Of a DNA stretch of 64,000 bases, positions 12,113 through 24,813 are shown in pieces. The notes under the pieces were generated by a model. That model was given only the letters and a program-made list of their open reading frames with translations. It made no database searches and had not been told where the DNA came from. The position numbers were made by a program, and so were the translations under genes. Origin of the DNA: Nicotiana tabacum (taxonomy: Eukaryota > Streptophyta > Magnoliopsida > Solanales > Solanaceae); contig NC_134095.1 in NCBI RefSeq assembly GCF_000715075.1, positions 65,229,990-65,293,989 of the forward strand, in the 5' to 3' direction. Numbering within the stretch: position 1 is the first letter of the stretch; each line of letters begins with the position of its first letter.

Positions 12113-12841
12113 GGCCTGCAATGAAACAGTTGAAGCCTGCAATTTTTCAAGTACAAAATCCACCCCGTGGCCTATCCAAAACTCACCCGAGCCCTCAGGG
12201 CTCCAAACCAAACTTGCATACCAACCTAAAAATATCATACGGGCTTACTCGTGCATTCAAATCACCAAAATAATATCAACAACTATGAATTTAGCATCAA
12301 AATCATGAAATTACTTAAGAACTTCAAATTTTCCAAATTTCTCAAATAAGGTTCGATTCACGTCATTTCAAGTCCGTTTCATACCAATTTTCACAGGCTC
12401 GACTCAAATCATATATAAGACCTGTATCGGATTTCGGAACCAAAATACGGGCCCGATAACAATGGTTTCAAACATAAATTCTTTTCTTTATTTCATAATT
12501 AATTCAGCAAAACAATTTCTTTCAAAAATTCATTTCTCGGACTTGGGACCTCGGAATTCAATTCCGCGCATACGCCCAAGTCCCATATTTTCCTACGGAC
12601 CCTCCGGAATCGTTAAATCACGGGTCCAGGTCCGTTTACTCAAAATGTTGACCGAAGTCAACTTAAACTCATTTTAAAGACAAAATTCATCATTTTTCAC
12701 AGATTTTCACATAATGACTTTCCGGTTACGCGCCTGGACTACGCACGTAAATCGAGGTGAGACAGAAAGAAGTTTTTAAGGCCTCGGAACGCAGAATTTA
12801 TTTCTAAAACAAGTGATGACCTTTTGGATCATCACAGTTAT

Positions 12842-13686
12842 GCTGGAAGCTTATTTGATATCTAGACAAAGTTGAGTTGAATGGATGTTGTTGTTCTGTT
12901 GCTAGTCTATCATGGTGATGGTGATAGCTAAACCTTGAAGGCAATGAATCGATATCTTTGCTGATTACGGTCCTTGACTCTTCCTGATTGATATTGTATC
13001 ACTTCAAAAACTATATGCATTGCTCCTATTTGGAGGTGCACGGAGCGTTTCGGCTTTATGCATCCTAAGTTGATAACATATAGTCATGTTCTATTCCAAA
13101 TATCTTATCTTCTGTTAGTACATTATCCTAATTGCTATCTAATGATCTATATGTCATATTCAAATTGCGTTCATATAGGAAAAGATCACGGACGTGTGAA
13201 AAAAGGAATATAGGCATGGAGCTTTCTTCATAGGGAGTTGACAGCAAGCATTTTTATTCATGTTGCATACTAACACTCTCCTTTTTCTAAATATCTTACT
13301 AATCAATTAGAATTCAGCCTAAACATCAAGGTCAACTGCTGAGTGTCAGTGTCATTTAAATCTTTATACTGTCAACACTATTTAAATCGACGGGATTTAC
13401 GTTTCTTTATACATTTACAGGGTTTACACAAGATATAAAGAAAGCAAATAACTTTACTTGAAAGAGGACTTGGAGATTTAAAATTAAAAAGTTCTGTAAG
13501 TTCGACATATACAAAAATATATATGTATTTGTGTATGGCAGTATGTGTCGAACCCAAAAATTTTAACAGCGAAATTTTCAACAAGCTGCTCACCAAGGTT
13601 TTTTAAGTTAAAATGTAAATCAACTAATTAACATTTAAGTCTTAACAACTATATGTTAGATAAAAGCTAACAGCGAAAAGTTGGCC
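12842..13686. other. Unassigned segment between element A and the CACTA element
   Basis: Not repetitive within this window. I see no convincing coding frame. It would continue directly from 1587 in the pre-insertion sequence, so it would belong to the Helitron body if that element is real. A captured gene fragment is possible but unproven. Confidence 0.35.
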
Positions 13687-13689
13687 TAA

Positions 13690-13960
13690 CACTACAAAGA
13701 ATTTGGTAAATTGTGGCGGTTTATTTATGGAAGTCATAAAAAAACTCCCACTATATGTTTGTTTTGTGGCGTTTGAGCCAACCCCCACAAAATAGTTCTT
13801 ATTGTGGCGATTTAAGTGTGGGGGTCGTAAAAGACCCCCTCTATATATTTAATTCGTGGCGTTTGTTCCCACCTCCTCAAAATTTATTTTATTATGGCGG
13901 TTTTTTTGTGAAGGTTTTTGATAACCTCCACAATATATCAATTCCAGGTGTTTGAGAAAT
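13690..13960 (+). repeat. CACTA left terminal and subterminal repeats
   Basis: The terminal motif CACTACAAAGAA is followed by about four imperfect units that combine TTGTGGCGGTTT-like and ACCCCCACAA-like blocks. One forms a near-palindrome, GGGGGTCG to GACCCCC, at about 13820-13839. In CACTA elements such repeats bind the transposase. Confidence 0.85.
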
Positions 13961-14342
13961 TGTTACAACTCGATACAAGTTAACGATTATTAACTCATGA
14001 AATTTTTTAGTTATTTTTCCACCTTATTTCATTAAAATTAAATCAAATTATATATTTTAGTTAAAACTTTGCGAATTAATGCAATTTACGTCAATATCTA
14101 TACCTTCTAGTTTGTAATCTTTTTCTCCTCACTTTCTTCAACAACAAAAATAAAGGTTTTTCATTATTTCTTTATGTCTTACTCGCTAGTTTTTCTTTCA
14201 TTGTCTTTGTGCATTTCTTTAATTCATCTCTCTATCTTTAGCAAAAAATAATAACGACTTCTATTTCATTTCTTCCTCGTAGGTTTCTTATTTATAGATT
14301 TATACGAAATGTTTACCCATAAATACTAACATAATTTCTAAC
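13961..14342. other. CACTA internal sequence, no gene
   Basis: AT-rich sequence between the left subterminal repeats and the first nested hAT-type insertion. No coding frame is recognised. Confidence 0.4.
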
Positions 14343-14541
14343 CACGTGAGTAGGGGTGTACATGGACCGGGTTGGTTCGGATTTTTCAATTACCAAACCA
14401 AACGAATTGTCTCGGATTTTTAAATCTATAAACCAAACCGAACCAACAAAAGTCGGATTTTTCAATCTCGAAATTTTCAGGTTTTTTTCGACAAGATCTT
14501 CGTAGCATAAAATTTATAATTTGTGCTTTAATATTTCTTAG

Positions 14542-17050
14542 TGTCACGACCCAAACTGGAGGGCCATGACTAGCACCCGACCATACTTGCCGAGCACCAA
14601 CGTACATTTTATCTAATTTTTTTTTATTATCTTTTAGGGTTGACGAGATCAATATAAATGGTAGACATGGATCATGGACAACCAACAATAAAATATGATG
14701 GCATGAACATACATAGCAGGGGATGACCAGACAATCAAGAAATTACATATAAGGTACGAGCTATCACGCTACCATGAAAGACTATACAACAAAAACAAGC
14801 CGACAAGGCATATCAAGCTATACATGAATCGACACTTGTCTATGAGCCTCTATAGGAACATAAGTACTGCAACATAGCCGGAACAGGTCCCCGACATACC
14901 CATAATATCTACAACAAAAATGCATACCAAGACCACGACAAGTCTGGAGAAGGGATCTCGAATTGGACAGCCTACTATGGTGGGGGAGCTGCACCTGCCT
15001 GTCTATCAGGACCTGCAGCACGACATGCAACTTCCACAAATAAAAGGATGTCAGTACAAATAAAGTACCGAGTATGTAAGGCAGGGAACCATAAATACGA
15101 ACAGTAATGTAAGCAGGGATAGAGAATATACAACCTGGAACATTTGAGTACCTCTGAGGGCTACTGACATAGAATGCATGATACATATGTATGTATACAT
15201 AAACTTTTAAAACATACGCCTCTGTGGGCATCATCATCATCATATCGTATCCAGCCATAATAGGCTCGGTAAAAACATACCCGACCGTCATAAGGCTCGG
15301 TAGAATCGTACCCGGCCACGTGGAGCTCGGTAAAATCCAACTGATCAGTGGTTGCACAATATGTGCCGTATTCGGCCGACTATAGCGCGACTCGGTAGAG
15401 TAAAATAGATACATATATATAATGCATGCTCGACTCATGGAATCACATTCTAAACCTTTCGGAGTGACGTAAGGTCGGTATCCTCTGTACACGTTATTAG
15501 GACCAACTCTTCATTACGAACCTTATAAGAATCAGGAAGTACCAACAACATTGATAACATAAGAATAAGAGAAGCAACATTAACATCAATCTTTCCATAA
15601 GAGGGAAAGCAATGTAAGTACTGCTAGCTTCTAAGAGTAGAGTATCTTTGGAAGCTCGTTCATTACCTTATGTACAATCGGAGTCGTGCAAAAGAAGAAA
15701 AGGGATAGCCTCACATCCTTGTATATACTGCCCCAATCACAAGCTATGCAATTGTCACAACTCCTTAGTCTACAATAAGAGAAACGATACTATCGTAATC
15801 ATTTAAGCGTCATAACTATTATGTATCGACCACAACCTATTTTACGTTGAAACGGACAGCACCTCCCCTATATATATGACTTCACACCATTCAAAACAAT
15901 CACCAAACAGCCCAAACAACATCAATAATAAACATATTGAGCCTCCCAAAACAGTCCACGCACAACCTAATTACATCATACATACGACAGCCACCGTAGT
16001 CGTGTCAAACGACCCGGAAATGTTACGAATAACTATAAGCCCACAAACCTACATATATATGGTGTTTCTCCACACTCTTACACCTCCAAAACTCCACAAA
16101 ATAGTAGTAAAACACGCAGCCCAATAGCAACACAAAACAGTCCACAAAACAGTCCGCTACAAGTGAATAACTCGAACTCACGGCTTCCGATCACCATCCC
16201 GTGAGTTCTTACATGTATAGAACGAATTACCATGAATTCACAGCAGAGAAAAATGTATGAAAGATGGGAGTAACTTACCTTACTTGTTGGATAACTCAGC
16301 CCTTCCCTTGGTTCTTCAAACTCTAGGTTTTACTTTCAAATAGAACTTGAAAGAGAGGGAAAATCGATTAGGGTTTGTGTGGGATTTTTGGGGAGGAGTT
16401 GCAGGGGTTAACTTTGGTTTTGAGGGTCTGAAATATGGATGAAATAACGCAGTTCATAACCCCTTAAAAGTCCTCTCTTGGTCGACTTAGGTCTTTTAAT
16501 TTTGTCCTATCATTTTGGCAAGTAGGTGATGCACCTACTTGTCATCTACCAATCTGCGCAGGCTTGTGAAAATATGAATATCTCTATACTCCGAGATCGT
16601 ATTGACAAACGGTTTAATACGTTAGAAACTAATAGATCTTTAATTTTGTGGGTAGATCACCTCGTAATTCCTTGAAAATTAGGAGAAAATCTTAGAAACA
16701 TTTAACCTAATGTTTAAGTAAAATTATGAACCTAAGTTGCGACAATGTTTGTCGACTTTTGTTTCATAACTCGTTTGACTTCAAGACTTATGATACGAAT
16801 ATTATATGATTCAAATACATTAATACATGACCTCTTGAGTGTATTAATAACCTCTAGGTTTACCTGAAAATACGAGTTACAACATCCTTGATTCGTTTAA
16901 CTTCTAATACTTGTTAATCACCCTTATACACCCTTGTATCACTTAAGACCAATAGGATTAACTTCTTATCATCTCAAAGGTAATTCCTTCTTGGATTTAT
17001 GTTAACTAATATATGGCATGAACTAACGCGTGTGGATATGGGTTGTAACA
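14542..17050 (-). repeat. Element D 3' LTR (left copy)
   Basis: It runs from TGTCACGACCC to GTTGTAACA. It carries a short tandem block (15225-15390) of units ending GGCTCGGTA and containing TACCCGGCC-like steps. Relative to the right copy it lacks a 13-bp stretch near 14958. Open frames inside the LTR are not genes. Confidence 0.95.
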
Positions 17051-17062
17051 CCCTTCCCCCCT
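17051..17062 (-). other. Element D polypurine tract
   Basis: On the minus strand this is AGGGGGGAAGGG immediately before the 3' LTR, the expected plus-strand primer for reverse transcription. Confidence 0.85.
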
Positions 17063-17331
17063 TAGGAACATTCGTCCTCGAATGTAAGGGTTCATGGGGA
17101 GTTTAAATCATCGTGGATTCCGGTCAAGTTTCTCCCATAAATAGAGGACAAACTTGAAAGCGGTTAACTCAATGTATGGCCTTACAAGATTATGCAAAGC
17201 ATTATGGACATGTACATTATCTGCATATCGCCATTTTGTATTAAGGAAGAGTATTCTCAAGTTATTGTTTACCTCATAGAGCCATTTCACCTTCCAATGT
17301 ATCATGTGTTCCACCAGCATCCTTGTTATCT

Positions 17332-18894
17332 TCATTCTGGAATAGGTAGGTATTTATACTTCATCTCCTCTTCTGCTTCCCATGTTATTTCTTCCATATT
17401 CTTGTTCCTCTACAATACTTTGATGGAAGCTACATCTTTTGTTCTCAGCTTGCGGACTTGTCGATCAAATATAGCCACTAGCACTTCTTCATATGATAGG
17501 TCCTCTGTAACCTGTACATCTTTGATAGGGAAGACTCAAGAAGGGTCTCCAATACATTTCCTCAACATAGATACATGGAATACCGGGTGGACAAATTCCA
17601 ATTCGGATGGCAATTCTAACTCATAAGCAACCTGTTCAATCCGTTGAAGAATTTTATATGGCCCGATATACCTTGGACTCAGCTTACCTTTCTTCCCAAA
17701 ACGCATAATACCCTTCATTGGTGAGATCCTCAGGAAAACCCAATCACCAACCTCAAACTCCAGATCATGACGTCGGACATCGGAATAAGATTTTTGTCTG
17801 CTTTGTGCCGTTCTCAATCGCTCATGTATCACTTTCACCTTCTCAATAGCTTGGTGAATCAAATCTGGCCCATATAATTCTGTTTCACCGACTTCGAACC
17901 ATCCCACTGGTGATCTACATCTTCTCCCATATAGTGCCTCGTATGGGGCCATTTTAATACGGGAATGGTAGCTATTATTGTAGGCAAATTCTATGAGTGG
18001 AAGATGGTCATCCCAATTTCCCTTAAAATCTAGAACACATGCTCGTAGCATATCTTCTAGTGTCTGAATGGTACGTTCAGCCTGTCCGTCAGTCTGCGGA
18101 TGAAATGCAATGCTGAGATTCACTTGTGTGCCTAAACCCTTCTGAAAAGAACTCCAAATGTTAGCTGTAAACTGAGCTCCTCGGTCTAATATAATAGATA
18201 CCAGCACACCATGAAGCCTAACAATCTCCTTGATATACAACTTCGCATAATCTTCAGCCGTGTAAGTTGTCTTAACTGGCAGAAAATGGGCACATTTTGT
18301 AAGTCGATCAATTATCACCCAGATAGAGTCAAACTTATGATAAGAGAGAGGTAATCCAATAATGAAGTCCATATTAATCACCTCCCATTTCCAGGTCGGA
18401 ATCTCTATATTCTGAAGCAATCCACCGGGTTTATGATGTTCTATCTTTACTTGTTGACAATTGGGACACTGGGCTACAAATTCTGCAATAGACTTCTTCA
18501 TGTTATCCCACCAATACTGCTCCTTGGCATCATGATACATCTTTGTCGAGCCAGGATGGAGGGAGTATCGTGATTGATGAATCTCATTCATAATCTTCTC
18601 TCGCAACCCTGCCACATTAGGCACACATAATCGGCCTTGGTATCTCAGTGCCCCATCTCTTCCGATCTCAAAAGACATACGTTTACACTGCTGAATGCTC
18701 TCTCTTAATCGTACTAAGATAGGATCTTCATATTGCCGTGCTTTTACCTCGGCTACCAAAGATGATTTTGATGTATTCTGTACAGTAACACCTCTGTCAT
18801 CAGTGTCTAACAATCTGATTCTCATATTGGCTAGCTGATGAAGCTCTTTAGTCAACCCCCATCTACCTGCCTCAATATGTACTAAGCTTCCCAT
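17332..18894 (-). pseudogene. Element D integrase with chromodomain (nearly intact core)
   Basis: An open frame from 18948 to 17536 (470 residues) covers the end of RNase H and nearly all of integrase. The zinc-binding H-H-C-C set is at residues 124, 131, 161 and 164 (HQSRYSLH, CPNC). The catalytic core has D194 (NMDFIIGLP), D255 (ILDRGAQFT) and E291 (ERTIQTLEDML), giving the expected 35 residues between the second D and E. The C-terminal block GKKGKLSPRYIGPYKI is present. After a stop at 17536 the frame continues through a chromodomain-like tail (EEITWEAEEEMKYKY) to a TGA at 17332; the conserved Trp before this tail is a TAG. It integrates cDNA, and chromodomains of such elements can guide them to heterochromatin. 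Whether the truncated protein retains activity is unknown. Confidence 0.92.
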
Positions 18895-19353
18895 TGATTT
18901 ACGGCTGAGAGCGTCTGCCAAAACATTGGCTTTACCGGGATGATACAATATCTCGACGTCGTAGTCTTTCAGTAATTCAAGCCACCTACGCTACCTCAAA
19001 TTCAACTCTTTCTGCTTGAAGATGTATTGTAAACTCTTGTGATCTGTGTAGATGTCTACATGGACGTCGTATAAGTAGTGCCGCCATATCTTTAAAGCAT
19101 ATATTACTGCAGCCAATTCCAAATCATGGGTTGGATAATTCTTTTCATGCTTCTTCAATTGTCTTGATGCATAAGCACTCACCTTCCCACGCTGCATCAA
19201 TACGCACCCCAAACCTATACCTGAGGCATCACAATATACCACATAACCTTCTGTTCCTTCAGGGAGAGTGAGCACTGGTGCGGATGTCAATCGATTCTTC
19301 AGCTCCTGAAAACTACGTTCACAAGTGTCAGACCACTAGAACTTGGTAGCTTT
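18895..19353 (-). pseudogene. Element D RNase H, one stop
   Basis: The frame at 19290-18991 reads [17 protein letters not shown], then [19 protein letters not shown], then [20 protein letters not shown]. These are the typical Asp- and Glu-containing blocks of gypsy RNase H. A stop follows LNLR, and the domain continues to HPGKANVLADALSRKS at the start of the next frame. A stop also separates it from reverse transcriptase near 19354. It would degrade RNA in the RNA-DNA hybrid. Confidence 0.9.
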
Positions 19354-20487
19354 CTATGTTAACTTAGTCAATGGTGATGATATAGAGGAAAACCCTTCTA
19401 CAAACCGCCTATAATATCCTCCTAGCCCTAGGAAGCTGCGGACTTTTGATTGTGTTGTAGGTCTCGGCCAATTCTTTACTGCATCGATTTTCTGAGTGTC
19501 GGCACTAATACCCTCGTCAGATATCACATGGCCAAGTAACGCTACTGAGTTCAGCCAAAATTCACATTTGGAGAGCTTAGCATATAACTTATGATCCTGA
19601 AGCATCTGTAATACTATCCGCAAGTGGCCCGCATGTTTCGCCTCCGAACGAGAATATACTAGAATGTCATCAATGAATACAATCACGAACACATCAAGAT
19701 AGGGCCTAAATATAGTATTCATGAGATCCATAAAAGTTGCTGGGGCATTTGTTAGCCTGAACGACATCACCAAGAACTCAAAGTGCATGTATCTTGTCCG
19801 GAAGGCCGTCTTTGGAATATCCTTCTCCTTAACCCTCACCTGATGATACCCTGAACGTAAATAAATCTTGGAGAAATACTTGGCACCCTGGAGTTGGTCA
19901 AACAGGTCATCAATTCTTGGAAGTGGATACTTGTTCTTTATAGTAAACTTATTCAACTGTCGATAGTCGATACACATCCGTAACGACCTATATTTCTTCC
20001 GTACGAATAGGACTGGTGCACCCCAAGGTGAAGTGTTAGGTCTAATGAAGCCCTTATCCAGCAAGTCCTTCAACTGCACCTTCAACTCTCGCAACACTGC
20101 CGGGGCCATTCTATATGGAGGGATAGAGATAGGTTAAGTGTCAGGCAACACATCAATGCTAAACTCAATCTCCCTTTCAGGAGGAAGGCCTGGGAGTTCA
20201 TCTGGGAAAACATCTAGGAATTCGTTGACCACGGGGATTGATTGTAAAGTAGGCGGTTTCGCCTCCGCATCCCTAACGCGAACAAAATGATAAATGTAAC
20301 CTTTTGAGATCATTTTCCTTGCCTTAAGATAGGAAATAAACCTACCTTTTGGTGTAGCAATATTCCCTTTCCATTCAATGATGGGTTCACCAGGAAATTG
20401 AAACCTAACCATCTTCATACGACAGTCAACATTTGCATAGCATGAGGCCAACCAGTCCATTCCCATTATCACATCAAAATCAACCAT
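19354..20487 (-). pseudogene. Element D reverse transcriptase, split by one stop
   Basis: The frame 20487-20134 carries the protease to reverse transcriptase linker (VDFDVIMGMDWLA, then FPDELPGLPPEREIEF), a stop follows DVLPDT, and 20109-19354 (251 residues) holds the polymerase. Visible motifs are [54 protein letters not shown], and the catalytic [14 protein letters not shown] with both Asp residues intact. The downstream block [21 protein letters not shown] is also conserved. In FGLTNAP the usual Gly is Arg here. Confidence 0.92.
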
Positions 20488-20489
20488 TT

Positions 20490-20809
20490 TTAACTCAAAT
20501 AAATTTGCCCCGAGGTTTGACGACTACAAATCATCACAGTACAACCTCTATATACCCTTCTAGTAATCACAGAATCTCCTATCGGAGTAGATACCGCAAG
20601 GGGTTTACTTATCAATTCAGGTTCAATGCCAAACTTATTAGCCACAAAGGGTGTAACATATGATAATGTAGATCCCGGATCAATCAGCGCATATACATCG
20701 TAAGAAAACACAGATAATATACCTGTAACAACATTTGGAGACGACTCGAGATCCTGTCGACCTACTAGAGTATAGGTTCGATTTTGACCACCACTCAAAC
20801 TCGGCACTG
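20490..20809 (-). pseudogene. Element D protease, frameshifted
   Basis: The frame 20807-20490 contains the aspartic protease active-site region YALIDPGSTLSYVTP followed by the VSTPIGDSV block. A one-base insertion near 20508, in a GGGG run, shifts the frame, so the downstream MVDFDVIMGMDW segment is read in another frame. The enzyme would cleave the Gag-Pol polyprotein. Confidence 0.88.
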
Positions 20810-22103
20810 CACCTCTACCTCTACCACGACCTGCCGACTACTGAAAACCCCGTGCTGGAGGTCGAACTGATGAGGAAGAAGCAGACACAGATCCAGTCGA
20901 CTGAGCCATACCATCACCTTCCCTGTTAGGACAATCCCGTATCATATGGCCAGGTTGTCCGCAAGAATAACATGCATTAGAACCTCAACGGCACAGTCCA
21001 AAGTGGGCCTTGCTGCACTGATCACAACGTGGTGTTGTGGGTCTCGTCTGACTAGTATCCCTGTGATGTTGCGAGCCTGATGCCTGCGAACTCTGACCTG
21101 GACCAGAATGGGTAAATCGATCATATCGAGGCCTCCAAAACTGTGAAGGAGCACTAGCTACAGGTGGCGCTGAACTCCTCGAAGACTAGGGCCTGACACT
21201 GCCTCTGAAGTCATTAGAATACCTTGCAAATCTCACCCTCTTATGCTGGCCCCTATCCTGCTCCCTATCTGCCCTCTGCTGGCACTTACGATCCTCTAGG
21301 GTCTGGGCATAAGCCTGAATACGGGAAATATCCATGCCCTCCACCAAGGAGGCTGTCGTGCACTTATTTATCAGATGTGGTCCCAATCCGTTCATGAACA
21401 AATGCACCCTATCACTCATCTCGGCCACCATATGGGGATCATACCTTGCTAAAGAATCGAACTGCATATTGTACTCTCGCACACTCATATTACCTTGTCT
21501 AAGGTTCAAGAACTTATCAGCTCTAGCTCGTCGTATCTCAACTGGCAAGTAGTGACGAAGAAAGGCCTCAGAAAATTCCTTCCACACAGCTGGAGGAGCG
21601 TTCGGACCCCTGGATCTCTCCCAACTATCATACCAGAGAACCGCTAAATCCCGTAGCCGATAAGAAGCCAACTCTACTGCCTCTGTATCACTAACATGCA
21701 TAACCCGCAGTGTACGATGAACCTGGTCAATAAAAGTCTGCGGGTCCTCCTTGGGGTCTGATCCGGTAAACACTGGAGGGTCTAAATTAATAAAATCATG
21801 AACTCTTGTACTAACTGGTTTATCAGCAAAACCTGTATTCTGCCTCTGAGCCTGAGCAGCTACCAAGCTAGTCAATAACTGCAAAGCACTCCGCATATCC
21901 TGGTCTGTTGTGCCAGACGGAGGAACTGGAGGTGCTGGGTGCCTCCTAATATCCTCTGGAAGAGACGGGGTAGATGAGGTATGAGACGACATCTCACTCT
22001 GAGCCTCACTTTGGCCTGCTCTGGCTTAGGGCACCTGACTGGTACCCTCTCCCGCAGCTGTATCAAGCCGTCTACTAATTGTTTGCTTCCTAGTTGAAGG
22101 CAT
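20810..22103 (-). pseudogene. Element D gag with zinc knuckle, several stops
   Basis: The ATG at 22103 gives MPSTRKQTISRRLDTAAGEG, a TAA at codon 26, then the same frame stays open from 21992 to 21186 (268 residues) with the gag core (DPPVFTGSDPKEDPQTFIDQ, AVLWYDSWERSRG, FSEAFLRHYLPVEIRRARAD, MSVREYNMQFDSLARY). After a stop at 21186 the frame continues to CDQCSKAHFGLC, another stop, and a canonical CCHC knuckle CYSCGQPGHMIRDC near 20930-20972. The product is the capsid/nucleocapsid precursor. A further stop precedes the protease. Confidence 0.92.
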
Positions 22104-22292
22104 CGCTGAAAGAAAACAAGGTGAATATTAGAGACGAACACTTACGACTCAACTCTACGCATGATCTAGATTCAGGAAGAAGGTAACAACCCCAGATGTC
22201 ATGTAGCCTCCTGATTATAAATGTGGCGCGCTACACATCCATAATCAAGACTCTACTAGACACGGCTCATAGACAATACCTAGGACATACTT

Positions 22293-22304
22293 GCTCTGAT
22301 ACCA
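22293..22304 (-). other. Element D primer-binding site
   Basis: The minus strand reads TGGTATCAGAGC, matching the complement of the initiator tRNA-Met 3' end, four bases inside the right LTR edge. Confidence 0.9.
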
Positions 22305-22308
22305 AGTT

Positions 22309-24813
22309 TGTCACGACCCAAACTGGAGGGCCATGACTAGCACCCGACCATACTTGTTGAGCACCAATGTACATTTTATCTAACTTTTTTTTATTATCTT
22401 TTAGGGTTGACGAGATCAATATAAATGGTAGACATGGATCATGGACAACCAACAATAAAATATGATGGCATGAACATACATAGCAGGGGATGACTAGACA
22501 ATCAAGAAATTACATATAAGGTACGAGCTACCACGCTACCATGAAAGACTATACAACAAAAACCAACCGACAAGGCATACCAAACTATACATGAGTAGAC
22601 ACTTGTCTATGAGCCTCTATAGGAACATAAGTACTGCAACATAGCCGGAACAGGTCCCCGACATACCCATAATATCTACAACAAAAATGCATACCAAGAC
22701 CACGACAAGTCTGGAGAAGGGATCTCGCCAATCACCACTGAACTGGACAGCCTACTGTGGTGGGGGAGTTGCACCTGCCTATCTATCAGGACCAGCAGCA
22801 CGACATGCAACTTCCACAAATAAAAGGACGTCAGTACAAATAAAGTACCGAGTATGTAAGGCAGGGAACCATAAATACGAACAGTAATGTAAGCAGGGAT
22901 AGAGAATATACAACCTGGAACATTTGAGTACCTCTGAGGGCTACTGACATAGAATGCATGATACATATGTATGTATACATAAACTTTTAAAACATACGCC
23001 TTTGTGGGCATCATCATCATCATATCATATCCAGCCATAATAGGCTCGGTAAAAACATACCCGACCGTCATAAGGCTCGGTAGAATCGTACCCGGCCACG
23101 TGGAGCTCGGTAAAATCCAACTTATCAGTGGTTGCACAATATGTGCCGTATTCGGCCGACTATAGCGCGACTCGGTAGAGTAAAATAGATACATATATAT
23201 AATGCATGCTCGACTCATGGAATCACATTCTAAACCTTTCGGAGTGACGTAAGGTCGGTATCCTCTGTACACGTTATTAGGACCAACTCTTCATTACGAA
23301 CCTTATAAGAATCAGGAAGTACCAACAACATTGATAACATAAGAATAAGAGAAGCAACATTAACATCAATCTTTCCATAAGAGGGAAAGCAATGTAAGTA
23401 CTGCTAGCTTCTAAGAGTAGAGTATCTTTGGAAGTTCGTTCATTACCTTATGTACAATCGGAGTCGTGCAAAAGAAGAAAAGGGATAGCCTCACATCCTT
23501 GTTTATACTGCCCCAATCATAAGCTATGCAATTGTCACAACTCCTTAGTCTACAATAAGAGAAATGATACTATCGTAATCATTTAAGCGTCATAACTATT
23601 ATGTATCGACCACAACCTATTTTACGTTGAAACGGACAGCACCTCCCCTATATATATGACTTCACACCATTCAAAACAATCACCAAACAGACCAAACAAC
23701 ATCAATAATAAACATATTGAGCCTCCCAAAACAATCCACCCACAACCTAATTACATCATACATACGACAGCCACCGTAGTCGTGTCAAACGACCCGGAAA
23801 TGTTACGAATAACTATCAGCCCACAACCCTACATATATATGGTGTTTCTCCACACCCTTCCACCTCCAAAACTCCACAAAATAGTAGTAAAACACGCATC
23901 GCAATAGCAACACAAAACAGTCCGCTACAAGTGAATAACTCGAACTCACGACTTTCGATCACCATCCCGTGAGTTCTTACATATATAGAACGAATTACCA
24001 TGAATTCACAGCAGAGAAAAATGTATGAAAGATGGCAGTAACTTACCTTACTTGTTGGATAACTCAGCCCTTCCCTTGGTTCTTCAAACTCTAGGTTTTA
24101 CCTTCAAATAGAACTTGAAAGTGAGGGAAAACCGATTAGGGTTTGTGTGGGATTTTTGGGGAGGAGTTGCAGGGGTTAACTTTGGTTTTGAGGGTCTGAA
24201 ATATGGATGATATAACTGAGTTCATAACCCCTTAAAATTCCTCTCTTGGCCGACTTAGGTCTTTTAATTTTGTCCTATCATTTTGACAAGTAGGTGATGC
24301 ACCTACTTGTCATCTACCAATCTGCGCAGGCTTGCGAAAATATGAATATCTCTATACTCCGAGATCGTATTGACAAACGGTTTAATGCGTTAGAAACTAG
24401 ACTCATAGATCTTTAATTTTGTGGGTAGATCACCCCGTAATTCCTTGTAAATTAGGAGAAAAGCTTAGAAATATTTAACCTAATGTTTAAGTAAAATTAT
24501 GAACCTAAGTTGCGACAATGTTTGTCGACTTTTGTTTCATAACTCGTTTGACTTCAAGACTTATGATACGGATATTATATGATTAAAATACCTTAATACA
24601 TGACCTCTTGAGTGTATTAATAACCTCTAGGTTTACCTGAAAATACGAATTACAACATCCTTGATTTGTTTAACTTCTAATACTTGTTAATCACCCTTGT
24701 ATCACTTAAGACCAATAGGATTAACTTCTTATCATCTCAAAGGTAATTCCTTCTTGGATTTATGTTAACTAATATATGGCATGAACTAACGCGTGTGGAT
24801 ATGGGTTGTAACA
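22309..24813 (-). repeat. Element D 5' LTR (right copy)
   Basis: Near-identical partner of 14542-17050. It begins TGTCACGACCC and ends GTTGTAACA, followed by CTTAG. The GGCTCGGTA tandem block is at about 23006-23170. Confidence 0.95.

Larger units (their letters stand above)
1593..12836 (-). mobile_element. Element A: Ty3/gypsy chromovirus (Tekay/Del-like), full length, decayed
   Basis: A complete LTR retrotransposon of about 11.2 kb on the minus strand. Two LTRs of about 3 kb (1593-4616 and 9842-12836) flank an internal region with gag, protease, reverse transcriptase, RNase H, integrase and a C-terminal chromodomain in that order, which places it among the chromoviruses. GTTAT occurs directly outside both ends (1588-1592 and 12837-12841). 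The primer-binding site is next to the right LTR, consistent with minus orientation. Gag-pol carries many stops and frameshifts, and the two LTRs differ by scattered substitutions and small indels, so this is an older, inactive copy. The Tekay/Del clade is inferred from the long LTRs, the initiator-Met primer site and the chromodomain. Confidence 0.93.
9842..12836 (-). repeat. Element A 5' LTR (right copy)
   Basis: Collinear with 1593-4616. It starts TGTCATGACC at 9842 and ends ATCACA at 12836, followed by the GTTAT duplication. Its outer edge keeps the imperfect terminal palindrome GTGATGATCC / GGTCATCAC in element orientation. Internal repeats are at 10551-10830 and 11894-12112. Confidence 0.93.
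14542..24813 (-). mobile_element. Element D: Ty3/gypsy chromovirus, full length, mildly decayed
   Basis: About 10.3 kb on the minus strand. LTRs of about 2.5 kb (14542-17050 and 22309-24813) are visibly very similar over long stretches. CTTAG flanks both ends (14537-14541 and 24814-24818). A perfect primer-binding site and a clear polypurine tract are present. The internal order is gag, protease, reverse transcriptase, RNase H, integrase, chromodomain. It belongs to a different family from A, B and H, because the LTR sequence is unrelated apart from the TGTCACGACCC edge. Roughly eight stops and one frameshift break the reading frame. It landed inside hAT-type element 1. Confidence 0.95.

Noticed and set aside
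14818..15492. A 224-residue minus-strand open frame in the LTR of D, with a copy at 22676-23272
   Set aside because: It lies entirely inside the LTR, crosses its tandem repeats and shows no family motif. The right copy is changed at its end by a small indel.
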